A stretch of 64,000 nucleotides of DNA from Brachyhypopomus gauderio (Eukaryota > Chordata > Actinopteri > Gymnotiformes > Hypopomidae): NCBI RefSeq assembly GCF_052324685.1, contig NC_135224.1, positions 21,475,951 to 21,539,950 of the forward strand, read 5' to 3'. The notes below the pieces were generated by a model that worked only from the letters and a program-made list of their open reading frames with translations, did not search any database and had not been told where the DNA came from. Of this stretch, positions 32,611-43,016 are shown piece after piece. Position 1 is the stretch's first letter, and every line of letters starts with the position of its first letter. The position numbers were made by a program, and so were the translations under genes.

Positions 32611-33399
32611 TATGATATTTCATTATGTTGTAATATGGCAATCACAAATTTACGCATTGCAATTACACCACCACCAACAGTGGACTCGGTAGCAGATTCT
32701 ATAAAACACCAGATTAAAACAGTGCAAAAGTACTTTTGAAAACTGGCATCAACTAAACTCCTTCAAGCGTTTTAGTTCCTTAAAAACTGCATTTAAAAAA
32801 GCAAACAAAAAAATGTCCGATACATCTTTGCTGTGAGAAACGATGTAAACTGCTGTAAAAACACTTTTACAAAAGCTTCCTGTACAGCAGCACTCAAAAC
32901 CTTCAAGACTTTTAAACGAGACATATTTTGCTTTTCTGCTTTATCCCTTTCTTTTACTGGCATCTAGTTTTTATGCATGTAAATGTTTTGCAAAGTCACA
33001 AACACACCAGAGTAACTCTCTCCCAAAGAAACATAGTTTCTCAGCTGCCTAAAAACGCTTCGTTGCAGTTTCAGCCATTTTCTTTGCTACAGGATGACCC
33101 AATCTCACATCAATTTCCATACTGCCTGGCAAGCTTGGCTCACCCTCACAAGAAGCACAGCCAGTACTTGAAGCTGGGACGAATTTGTACAGTTTTGTAG
33201 CCATACGGATTTGCAGTCTGTGCTGAGTGAAAGTATCCGTTGATTAAAAAAGTCCTCGAGATTGATTTTTACTTCAGTTCATTCCACTGCGACAGTTAAC
33301 TTACTGTGTGTCCGGCACTTCACAGTGGACTGCTTAAAAACAAACAAACAAAAACACTCCGGTTGACGTTGGATTATCACATAAAGGACTTCCTCATGG

Positions 33400-35058
33400 T
33401 CAGTTCCTGCTCTTGTGGTTGCCATAACTGGGGAAGCCGAACTGCGAGATCATGATGTTGGAGTACCGGAGGGGCATTTCCCCGTAAATCTGCGCCAGCC
33501 TGTTCAGGCAGTGCGAGCGCTGGAGCAGGTGTGCGGCCCGGTGCCACATGCCCAGGTAGCCGCTGCTGGCGTCTTTCTCCAGGTTCCTCAGGTCCACGGG
33601 CTTCACGAACACCCCGGCCGGCCGGCGGGGGCCCTCGGCCCGCTCCAGCGCCACCACAAAGTTCATGGCGATGTCGTCGCAGTTCTGCGTCTCGTCCACC
33701 AGGGCGTGCACCTCGGGAGGCTGCGTCTGGAACCGCTGCAGGAAACGGCGGTGGAAGAAGGCGGCGCCCACCAGCACCATGGAGTATCTGCAGAGAAGAA
33801 AAGACAAGCTAAGCAACCATTATAAAACATCTACAACAACAATGACTCTGTCGATTAGAACTCATGGATTGTGCCACTTTCACAACCACATTCAAAAACA
33901 TTTATGATAATGGCCTGTGATCTACCTGTCTCCACCCATGTCAGGGTCCTGGAGTTCAAAGCTGCCGTAGCTGTACACACCCGAGACTGTGGTCACATGC
34001 TTCCTTGGTACAAAGCCCACTATCTGGTCTGGAAATTGCTGCAATGGCAGTTACAGAGGATAGTTGCAGGTTTGGGTGCATGTGCATGCAAGAGAGACAA
34101 AAGACATGGATCAAATACATCTAAATATTGTTCACTTCGATTAATTTATGAAACCGTGTCAGCTGTTCAATGTCCACCTTGGTGACCTCTCACCTTCCAG
34201 ACGGAATATGCAAACCTAATGTCAGGGAGACTGACCAACGTGTCATCATCCAGCATCAGCACAGCTGTTAAGGAGAGAAACCATTTAAAGTTTTTAAAAA
34301 CAGTTTTGAAGCATTTATATGTATATATTTAACTGGTTTTTAATTGTTTGCAAACTGATTTGGCCACACACACCATCAGTCTCTATCTCAGGAAAGGGCT
34401 GAAGCCGGTTACGCATCCGGTTGCTTGTCTGCGGTTTGAAGATCACGGATATCGGATGGGGTCGGAGCGACTCCCACAGGGCCAAAGGCGGCGGCTCTGC
34501 CACGTTGTTCCACACGATGATGATCCGGTGCAGACGAGAGACCGCCTGGTAATGGTTCAGTAGTTTCAGGAGCACGTCCGTGCGGTTGTACGTCTGCATG
34601 ACTATGGTAAACGAGTCCTCCCGTGGTGGGTGCGCCAGTGACCCGTTATCCTGGCGGCGGAAGACACCCAGGTCTTCTGAGGACGGGAGTAAAGACGTTA
34701 GTGCTGCCCCAACCACCAGCAGCAACAACGGGGCGAGGATGCACGCCCGCCGCAGGGGGACGCGCCTGAAGCCTGGGACACGAATCCTGCAACAACGAGG
34801 TTTAACGGGTGTCAAAGTGCGAATTGCATTGCACACCATTGATGCATTTTTAGAATTAACCAACCACAACTAAATATTATAACCTAATAATACTATAAAC
34901 CGTTGGAGTATTTTAACTACAGCAGCTGCAAACGTGTTAAAATGTACATGTTTTTTGCAGTTTGCTCGTAGTTATTAAAACAAGAGCAGGTTTGATCACC
35001 ATATGTAACGTTTGTTCATAAAGATCATTTAAACGTTGCATATCTCCGTCTACCTCAT
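33400..35058 (-). CDS. extl2: Exostosin-like 2, alpha-1,4-N-acetylhexosaminyltransferase
   Basis: EXTL2 is a Golgi type II membrane enzyme of the GT64 family that adds GlcNAc or GalNAc to the glycosaminoglycan linker region. Exons on the minus strand: 35058-35054, 34786-34374, 34264-34194, 34038-33926 and 33787-33400. They total 329 residues against 330 in human. Residues 1-15 are basic and cytoplasmic, and residues 16-36 form the membrane anchor (ILAPLLLLVVGAALTSLL). The catalytic domain carries FTIVMQTYNRTDVLLKLLNHY, the Mn/UDP-binding DDD triad at about 145-147, DQIVGFVPRKHV, and the ending RYSNIMISQFGFPSYGNHK. The start codon lies in a 5-nt coding exon (ATGAG) and was chosen because ATG AG|G ATT CGT joins in frame, as in the human GIRV region. 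The neighbour upstream, an aldo-keto reductase, is divergent. Confidence 0.95.
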
Positions 35059-36130
35059 ACTTCGTCCATATGAATCCAGTTGCCCAGGAAAACTTGAGGA
35101 AAGTTTGTAAATTTTAAGACACACTGCGCATGCGCAAAGCGCTTAATCCCTTGACCGTAGACTTGCGCGACTTTGTTGGGACTATTTGAAGTCCGGCGAA
35201 TCTTTATAAAGGCACCTAATATATTTAGATTGCACCTCACATGACACTGGCCTACAACTTTCTTAAAATAAAATGAACAGAATACCAGGTTACACCAGGC
35301 AAACACATAGCTTAAAATAAGACTTTTTTCCCTTTTCGAGTGTAAAATCACATTAGCACCAGGTACTCGCCCCCAACGAGAAGGCTATTGTCGCAAAACA
35401 CGAGTCTTCGCCTGTTTTACGACATACGGCAATTCCTGGGCTGTTGGCTCAACTTGATTTTGAGGTTTCGGTTTATGACAACGTGAGATTTTGAGAAATT
35501 GCAAATAGTTCGAATGTGGTGGATATAATGTCAAACGTAATCTGTATATAAATCTGTGTATTAGTCATTTAAAGCCAATGAGTTAATTTAAATTAAAATG
35601 GAATTTTTAACAATCCTCTCATAATGCCAATGGTGACCTAAGATCTATTTAACCGCAATCTGATACAGCAGGATGACTAGGCCAATAATGCATTCCTTGC
35701 GCGCGTGAATTACAGTGCGTAATTTAAATAGCAATTTATATTTATTTATCTATTTATTTATTTAGACTAGTTCCAATGTATTGGCTTGAGTGAAACCATG
35801 CATATAGTTCAGTATGCAGCGGTTTGCAATATGCAATATAGTACCATCCCATGCAATCATTCAAGAAAAAAAAGATTATGAAGTTAAAATGCACAAAAAC
35901 GTCAACTCTCCACGATTTGGGAGCAACCCTGTTATACTGTGCGCGTTCATGTACCGTAAGCTTCTGTGTGTGCGCGCATTGAGGTTTTAAAATGCCGACG
36001 GCTCGATCGCGAATCGCCAAAGCTCGGACAAGTTGACCACTGTCCTCACCCTCGTTATCAGACACGACACTGCTAGTGATCTTCCCTCAGTTAATCACGC
36101 AGGAATAGTGTCTCCGTCTGCACAGCCTCC
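35059..36130. other. Divergent intergenic region of extl2 and the aldo-keto reductase
   Basis: About 1.07 kb separates the two start codons, so the two genes may share promoter elements. The segment is not strongly CpG-rich, and I saw no clear TATA box for either gene. The frames within it are short and unsupported. Confidence 0.45.
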
Positions 36131-38376
36131 ATGCTGCCCTGTCCCCTTGTGTCCCTCTCCAATGGACGGAAGATCCCAATACTCGGTTTAGGTGAGTACT
36201 GTCGGTTATTAATATAGTTCGCCAGCTTGCTACTTCTGAAGCAAATATAAAGAGATTGTGGTTTTGTGTCGCTGCTACTTCACATGTTTGACTGGTAGCT
36301 GTAACGCATAAGGTGCGGTTAATTACGACTTGACCTCTTCTTTGCAGGGACGTCGCATATGGGCGGCTACTCCCACGAGGCGGTGGTGTACGCGCTCCGC
36401 GAGTGCGGGCTCAGGCACATAGACACAGCCAAGCGCTATGGCTGCGAGGAGGCTTTGGCCAAGGCGGTGGCAGAGAGCGGAGTGCCACGGGAGGACCTGT
36501 GGATCACCTCGAAGCTCTGGCCCAGCGACTACGGGTACCACAACGCCAAGGAGGCCTGCCGGGCTTCTAGGGTCAGGCTTGGAGTGGACTACTTGGGTAA
36601 GGGCGCCTCATTCCATCTGGACCGGTGGCAATGGGCAAAGGTTTGTTTTGTGTTAGCCTTCTGATACTGACACTGATTTATAATCTGATACCAGTCTGAT
36701 TCGTCATCTTTGCAGACTTGTACCTAATGCACTGGCCTGACTGTATGGATTCAGGCCGCTCCAACAGGGAAGTTCGAGCAGAGACGTGGAGAGCACTGGA
36801 AGAGATGTACGATGAAGGTGGAGACTTTTATTTTTTTCGTTGCATTTCAGTTAACAACGCGCGTGGAACGTTTGGCTAGGACCTTGTGCTTGAGTGCGTT
36901 TTTGCCAACGTTGCAGGACTCTGCCGTGCTATCGGAGTGAGCAACTTCCTGGTGCCTCACCTGGACGAGCTGAAGGAAGACTGCAGCGTTGTGCCTCACG
37001 TCAACCAGGTGCGCGAGCTTCAGAGGAAACCCGCGATGAAACGCGCGACGCCTCACGCCCCCTTTCGCGCTCACCGGCACGGTAGCGAGCGTCTCTGCTC
37101 CTTTTGCAGGTCGAGTTCCACCCCTTCCAGCAGCCGTGGGAACTTGTGCACTATTGCCAGAAGGAAGGCATCGCATTCCAGGGTTACTGCCCCCTGGCCA
37201 AAGGTCAGGCCCTCCTCCACCCGCTCATACTGCAGCTGGCGGAGAAGTACGGGCGCAGCGCCGCCCAGATCTGCATTCGCTGGAGCGTCCAGGTACGGCC
37301 GCACCAAATCGGTTCTGCGCGTCTACGTGGAACTTGCACGTGGAGTGCAAGACATGATTGTCAGCTAGCATCCAGCATGGATCAGCCATGCCCCCAAAAT
37401 ACTGTTATAATCTGGGGATCCATAATATTCAGTATGTTTTAGTGGGGAGAATGAAAGTACTGAACTTCATATAAACCAGGAGGCCAGACACGAATAATGG
37501 TTAACGGTGAAGTCAACAGTTTGGTTCAAATTTCCACTGAACGTCCGTGATCTGTAGCCGTTTTGCTTATTTTTCATCAGAACTTCCCACAGCACTGTCG
37601 GGTTGAGGGCTGTTAATGTGTGAGCAGTCACGCCTCCCGGTGTTAAACTTTAAAGCCAATTAGAAATGCAAGAACAATTCAGTTGACCGATAACATTTTG
37701 CAAAACTGTTAAATACAGTATATTCAGTGAAATGAACAAGTTAATTTTTTGTTTTGTGTAAAATTTAGTTAAACAAGTACAATATTAGTGGGTGAGCATA
37801 ACAGTCCTTAATCATAAACTATCAGCATGTGTCAAAAGTCCGACACTGATTGTGTGAAACAACTGCCCCCTGCCACCATGGGGTGGTGTTCTCTGCAGAA
37901 CGGGGTCATCACAATCCCGAAGTCCACCAAGCCCCAGAGGATCTTTGAGAACTGCAAAGTAAGTCAGACATCTGCAAAGAATTTTAATCCAGCTGCGACG
38001 CTGCAGCTTTGGACGCATGTTCTGTTTGTATATTTTTTGCAGGGCAATAATCGTGAATTAGCATGAATAATAAGGCATTAATAAACAACAACAACAACAA
38101 AAAGGTTTTGCTTCATTGTAAAACAGAAGCACGCTTGATTGTAGCTCTGTGTATGAAGCCGTTTGGCTTGCAAGGTGAATGTAGGTGTACGTTGCGTTCT
38201 CTTCAAACTACGGAGGCCATTTTGATCTTGGCTGTGTAGAGCTTGCGTGCCGCCCACTGAGACTGCCTCCACGTGTGCAGGTGTTTGAGTTCCAACTGGA
38301 AGAGACAGACATGGCAGCCATGCACGCACTGCATGATGGGAGGCATGTGAGCTGGGATCCCACCCGGGTGAAGTGA
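36131..38376 (+). CDS. Aldo-keto reductase, NADPH-dependent, small (280 aa) type
   Basis: Predicted cytosolic TIM-barrel oxidoreductase that reduces aldehydes or ketones with NADPH; the substrate is unknown. Exons: 36131-36191, 36348-36596, 36716-36817, 36917-37008, 37110-37292, 37899-37958 and 38281-38376, all in frame. The AKR tetrad is complete: Asp46 and Tyr51 (IDTAKRYG), Lys76 (TSKLWP) and His109 (LMHWPD). The C-terminal cofactor motif IPKSTKPQRIFEN is present. At 280 residues it is shorter than AKR1 enzymes (about 320), because the C-terminal loop is short, as in bacterial and fish 'glyoxal reductase-like' AKRs. I do not know a symbol for it and no mammalian gene occupies this place. 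A second candidate last exon lies 460 bp downstream (38836-38937). Confidence 0.88.
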
Positions 38377-38835
38377 CCGCACTGGTGTGTGTGTTGATAG
38401 TGGCATGGCACCGTCTGAATATGTAACATACATATACATGTCATTCATTATTACACATAGCATTCACTCTTTTCACGCTGCTGCTGCACTGTAGCCATAG
38501 AGGATCTGTGATTACTTCCACTGAGTATTTTGCCTCGCTTTCTCTCTCAGCCTATTTATATATGGGATTCCCAAAAGCCTAATGCAAAGATCATCTTTAA
38601 ACAGTAGAGGGAGTATTACACTTAACACTGTCCCTCTTATGATTTTAACAATACGATTTTCGTGAACACGAATCATATTTCAGAACCCAAGTTAATTTGC
38701 CAGTTTTTAAAAGCAGAAAGGTTGTCTCGAGAAAAGATCAGACTTTGATTGGCCGTCTGTTTCCTCAAGCGGTCGCTGCTCGTCGTCATGATGCCGGTCT
38801 TCTTCGCCGCACTGAGCTTTATGCTTTGTTTGCAG

Positions 38836-38937
38836 GTTTTCGGGTTCACGCTATCAGAGGAGGACATGGCTAGCATTTCACAGCTGCACAGCAACACAAA
38901 ATTAATTCATCTCAGCTACCCATTCTGGAGAGGATAA
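38836..38937 (+). CDS. Alternative terminal exon of the aldo-keto reductase
   Basis: A polypyrimidine tract and acceptor (TTTGTTTGCAG) precede a 102-nt open exon in the same phase (0) as the exon at 38281. It encodes VFGFTLSEEDMASISQLHSN... and then a stop, paralogous to VFEFQLEETDMAAMHALHDG in the first terminal exon. Splicing the exon ending at 37958 to this one would give a 282-residue protein with a different C-terminal loop. It could be a mutually exclusive last exon, or a relic of a duplicated gene end. Confidence 0.65.
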   Translation, partial: VFGFTLSEEDMASISQLHSNTKLIHLSYPFWRG

Positions 38938-40269
38938 ACAGGACTCATGTGATTTTGGTGTTAACTGTTGTATTGATTGACTATGAAAGGGGGTCAGGAG
39001 TTTGGAGCAGAGTTAATTGACCCTCGGTAATATTTAACAACCATTTGTGCCTTTCTAGGAATCATTGAATCAAACTTTCTTTAAAAAGTACCGTTAAACC
39101 TGTTCAGCCATGATTTCAACATGGCTGTAGCAAATCTAGCTGTATTTCAAAAGTGTTTTGATGTCTCTTGGAAACCAGTTCTATATAAACATCAAAGGAA
39201 CTTAGATGGACATCATTGTGACAGCAAAAAAAGTATCTTAATTCACGCCGTCTTAAAGTGTATGGCTTCTAAAGTCTGACATTTAAGATTATTTTTAATA
39301 GAATTTATGGTTAATGAAAAATCCACACTGATATTAAAGTGTCAATATTGTTTAATTCTTCCCTCTCATTTAGAATCACTGTTGTACACAAGTTACATTT
39401 TTCTTTAATATCACAGGTTTTTTTCCTCATTCTCCAACTTTTTCACCTCTCAAACAAACAAAAGAGCAGATTGTATTATACAAAAAATGCAAACCAATTT
39501 TCACACAGTGAATTGTTTTACAAAGTCATAAAATGGCGTAATAATGGCTACATCCACATTGGAGTAAGATGGTCCTAAACATTCCTTAATGGAGTATAAT
39601 CTATATTTATATATATATGTATATATATATAAAACCTTTCCTTGTTGAAATCAAGCCTGTACCTTAATTTAAGAGATTTTACAAGACAACTTTGAAGTAA
39701 TCATAAAAAAGCCATTACAGTTCCCAAAAAAGTTAGGAATAAAAAGACAAAAAAAAAAAAAAAAAACACAGCCATAACAGTGTTAAGGTTCAAAATGAGT
39801 TAATTTGTTTTACATTTAAATGAGCACTACGGGTCTGCTCAAAACAGACACAATCTGGATAGAGAAAGGACTGTCGACCATTAGAGCCGGACCCATTCTC
39901 AATCAAAATCACATTGTGTGTGACTCCTCAGCTGGGTGGAGGTGGGGGGGGTTGTTGCTCAGAAAACACAACATTAAGTGGCAACACAGTGGGAAAATAA
40001 TGTACGAAGGGGAAAAATATACAAGCCTGTGAGATCTCTGATGAAAAAACAAATACACCCTAGAGCACCCAAACAAGTGCCAATTTGCTGACGAATATTA
40101 AATACATAAAGCACATTCCCATATCATCCAAAGGTTAAAAGAAAAGCATCACTGCTTTTCTGTGCCAGTCACGGACGCGCCATGCAAAAAAAAAAAAAAA
40201 AAAAGCAAATCTTCACACACCTGCTGAACACTATCGTAACGTGGCACCATTTCAGCTGCATGCAGCATC

Positions 40270-40371
40270 GCAAAACGGGACACGCCCACCGCGCTAGCCA
40301 CACCACCTAGAGAGGGCCGAGCAAAACGGGACACGCCCACCGCGCTAGCCACACCACCTAGAGAGGGCCGA
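40270..40371. repeat. 51-bp GC-rich tandem duplication
   Basis: Two identical 51-bp units (40270-40320 and 40321-40371; each has ACACGCCCACCGCGCTAGCC then ACACCACCTAGAGAGGGCC) are followed by a diverged partial third to about 40430. It stands out as a GC-rich island in AT-rich sequence. Confidence 0.9.
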
Positions 40372-41845
40372 GCAAAAGCAAACGATGGAAAAACGGGACA
40401 CGCCCGCCACACCGCCCGGGAAGGGCAGGGCAAAACTGCGTCGGCACCTGGGACGGACGTTTCCATATGCCGATCCGTCAAGAATTCTCAAATACTCTGT
40501 GCAGTCGGGAGCAGCCATGCTGGGTGGGGTCTCGGAAAGCTAATACGGTTCCTTTTCTTCACATAGCAGGCAAGGAAAACCAAAGCCTAGAGGTGCCATT
40601 AAGCATACTTGAGTTTACAGGTCACACTATGCAAAGGTAACGCTGACTAGCCAGCTCTTGTATTTCAGCATTTTATAAACTCCAAGCAGGCTTCTTAAAA
40701 GTTTTGTACTTCCATGCCAGTTTTAATGTACTTTGAACAAAATATTGGTTCAGTTAACTTAGAGCGTCTTCCTGCTGCAGTGATCAATAAAGAGAGGGAA
40801 GAAAATGGACAATCTCGGTATTTGTTATAGAGGACTTTGGGGCAGATTGTCGGTCATTTAATATAAATGCTCACCAGTAGAATGTTTCAGCACTACGTAG
40901 CCGTAACAGACAGGAGACGCATCAGCTGTTCACGGAAAGCAGAGATATACAAAGCAAAAGATGTGCAGAACATGACGCGAGACGTCGTTAAGAGTGAGAT
41001 TGGTGCAGATTTCAAAAATCCACACAAGATAATCAACTAGGTCCAAGCATCCAGTTCTAACAAAAGACGATGGCACACAGCTACTGTGAGGATGCACGCA
41101 TCGAGCACAATCGCTAGACCTCAAAACCGTCCCCGCATGTCTACGTGGTTCGTTGCCGATCGTTAGGATTTCTTGAAAAGCCAGCATGCTCTTCTTGAGC
41201 AATAGATCAAAAGAACATCAAACATCAAAAGAAATTAGGCCAAAAAAAAATAAAAATCGACCATGACTAGACGTCATTATAATCAACTACATCAACAGCT
41301 ACAGCACAAAGGAAAAATAAATGTTAAGAGGTTGCACCCAAAATTGGAGCTTAATATTGTCGGTCTCAAGAGACTAGAACAAAATAATCACACGTGAAGA
41401 ATGTCATCACTATAGGAAGACTTCAAAGCTTGTTCGTTTCCATTATTTGGGGCATCCCCCTTTTCCGTTTAAATAGTCAGAATATATTATGTGCAAAACC
41501 ACACATTAGGGCAAAGCGAAGTGATACAGGTTCAAGCTGAATAAACGTCTCTGGAGAATCAATTCAAAGTAAATCTGGGCGGTGACGAGGAGCACATTTA
41601 CAAGCCTGATCGTAGGAGAGCAATTAGGGTGGCCTTGTTTAATTGAAACAATTGCTGTCTAGACGAGATTACGGTAATCAGTTCTGGGCGTGGTAGCCGT
41701 CAGCCGATGTCTAGTGTGAATATGGTTCCAGTTTGAGCGTTCTACCATCCTGGGCCCGTTCTGTTGCAGTGATACCTCATGCTATGGGTTTCTGTGCAGC
41801 GACTGACCCGAATATACAAAACATGACCAGGAACCCCAAATAAGC

Positions 41846-41860
41846 AACTTCACAGAAGTT
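41846..41860 (-). promoter_or_regulatory. Constitutive decay element (CDE) stem-loop, Roquin-binding type
   Basis: On the minus strand this reads AACTTC-TGT-GAAGTT: a six-base-pair perfect stem with a UGU triloop. It matches the CDE consensus UUCYRYGAA exactly and has the same core (UUCUGUGAA) as the TNF CDE. It lies about 1.16 kb downstream of the rc3h1 stop codon. It would act only if the 3' UTR extends this far. Confidence 0.6.
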
Positions 41861-42714
41861 AAGGAGAATCGATGAAAATGCACGAATAGGCTGCTATCAC
41901 GTGAAACAGACATGGCACTGGGAGGAAATTCATCCTAAAACCAGCAAACCCCAGCCCCAGGGAACACATGGATCTAAAAGTGTCATTCTTCCTGTAATAA
42001 AAAAGCACACACTCATAGAAAAACATGGAAAAGTGCTCACGGTGGGTTTTTTTTTTTTTTTTTAAGACGTTTGTACGCATTCTATAAAACAGAATGCTTT
42101 AGACGTGTTACAACTTACAAATTCTGAACAGTTCTGTAGCCACACCACAAATTAATTGAAATCTTATAATTGATTATTGATGCTCAACCCCTGTGTTCCC
42201 AGGAGCCCAGGCCTGTTGTTTGCGATCCAACGCCCGCCACGGCTGAGTGAGATCCCTGCTGGGGAAAACCTGTAGTAAAGGTCCATACAAAATGGATCGA
42301 TTAAAGGCTCTCCATGCTATATTGTGCCTGGTCAGTCAGTTCATATTCAAGGCTGCACAGATTTTGTTTTGGGAGATGAGGCGGGTGCATGTGATTAAAC
42401 GTCTCAACACAGGCCCAACTGTGTAGGAGGTTTAAGCTCCCTAGCTCCACCAACACGCGTCATAACCGGAGCCACTGAACAGCAGGAAGAGCCCGGACAC
42501 AACAAGAGTCTACAAAAGGTTCTGTTCGCTTTTCCTATGCTGCCAGTTGATAGATCTATTAATTCCTTTATTTCTATGCTTGCTTTGGGTTTGTCTTTGT
42601 CACTTAAATATGTTAGGGGGCAGGGAAAAACATAAAAAGGGGGGGGGGGGTGTTGTAATCAGAAGCCCTGGTTTCCAGGTGATGAGAAGTCATTTAAACC
42701 AAACAAAAAGCTCA

Positions 42715-42723
42715 TTCACAGAA
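42715..42723 (-). promoter_or_regulatory. Second CDE core in the rc3h1 3' UTR
   Basis: The minus strand reads TTCTGTGAA, about 300 nt after the rc3h1 stop codon. The flanks (GTTTG...TGAG side) allow only G-U and U-A extensions, so the stem is weaker than the one at 41846-41860. Confidence 0.4.
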
Positions 42724-42964
42724 CAAAAAGAAAGAAAATTCATATCACGGCAGATACTGCTCATTTTTCTAGATAAAACAAAGAGAAATTTGTGTCTGTG
42801 CATGCATGTAACAGCATGCAGTTGTGAGTGTATGTGTGTGTCTGTCCCTCAACTGTCTTCGGCCTACAAATTTCAAGAGTTTCTAATCTCAGGTCTCTAA
42901 AATCAGTCGAGACACGTTTTGACATGTGTGCAGCCGAGTAATAAGAATTACTGAATCTTTAGAG

Positions 42965-42965
<1 letters not shown>

Positions 42966-43007
<42 letters not shown>
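42966..43007. repeat. (GT)n microsatellite beside the rc3h1 stop codon
   Basis: A pure GT run of about 40 bp ends some 10 bp downstream (in the gene's sense) of the rc3h1 stop codon. Confidence 0.95.
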
Positions 43008-43009
<2 letters not shown>

Positions 43010-43016
43010 GCCACAC

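Larger units (their letters stand above)
38938..43016 (-). other. Probable long 3' UTR of rc3h1, with the convergent aldo-keto reductase 3' end
   Basis: No coding exon is visible in 4 kb. Mammalian RC3H1 has a 3' UTR of several kilobases, and this AT-rich stretch directly follows the rc3h1 stop codon on the minus strand. The 3' boundary cannot be fixed by eye. It contains two Roquin-type CDE stem-loops, a 51-bp tandem duplication and poly-A/T tracts (39751-39768, 40185-40204, 42048-42063). Confidence 0.5.

Noticed and set aside
39738-39768. AATAAA followed by a pure A-run, considered as a processed retrocopy tail
   Set aside because: No transcript-like sequence precedes it, and on the rc3h1 strand it is simply a T-run.
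40929-40937. Third match to the CDE nonamer on the minus strand (TTCCGTGAA)
   Set aside because: The flanking bases do not pair, so no CDE stem forms beyond the three core pairs.
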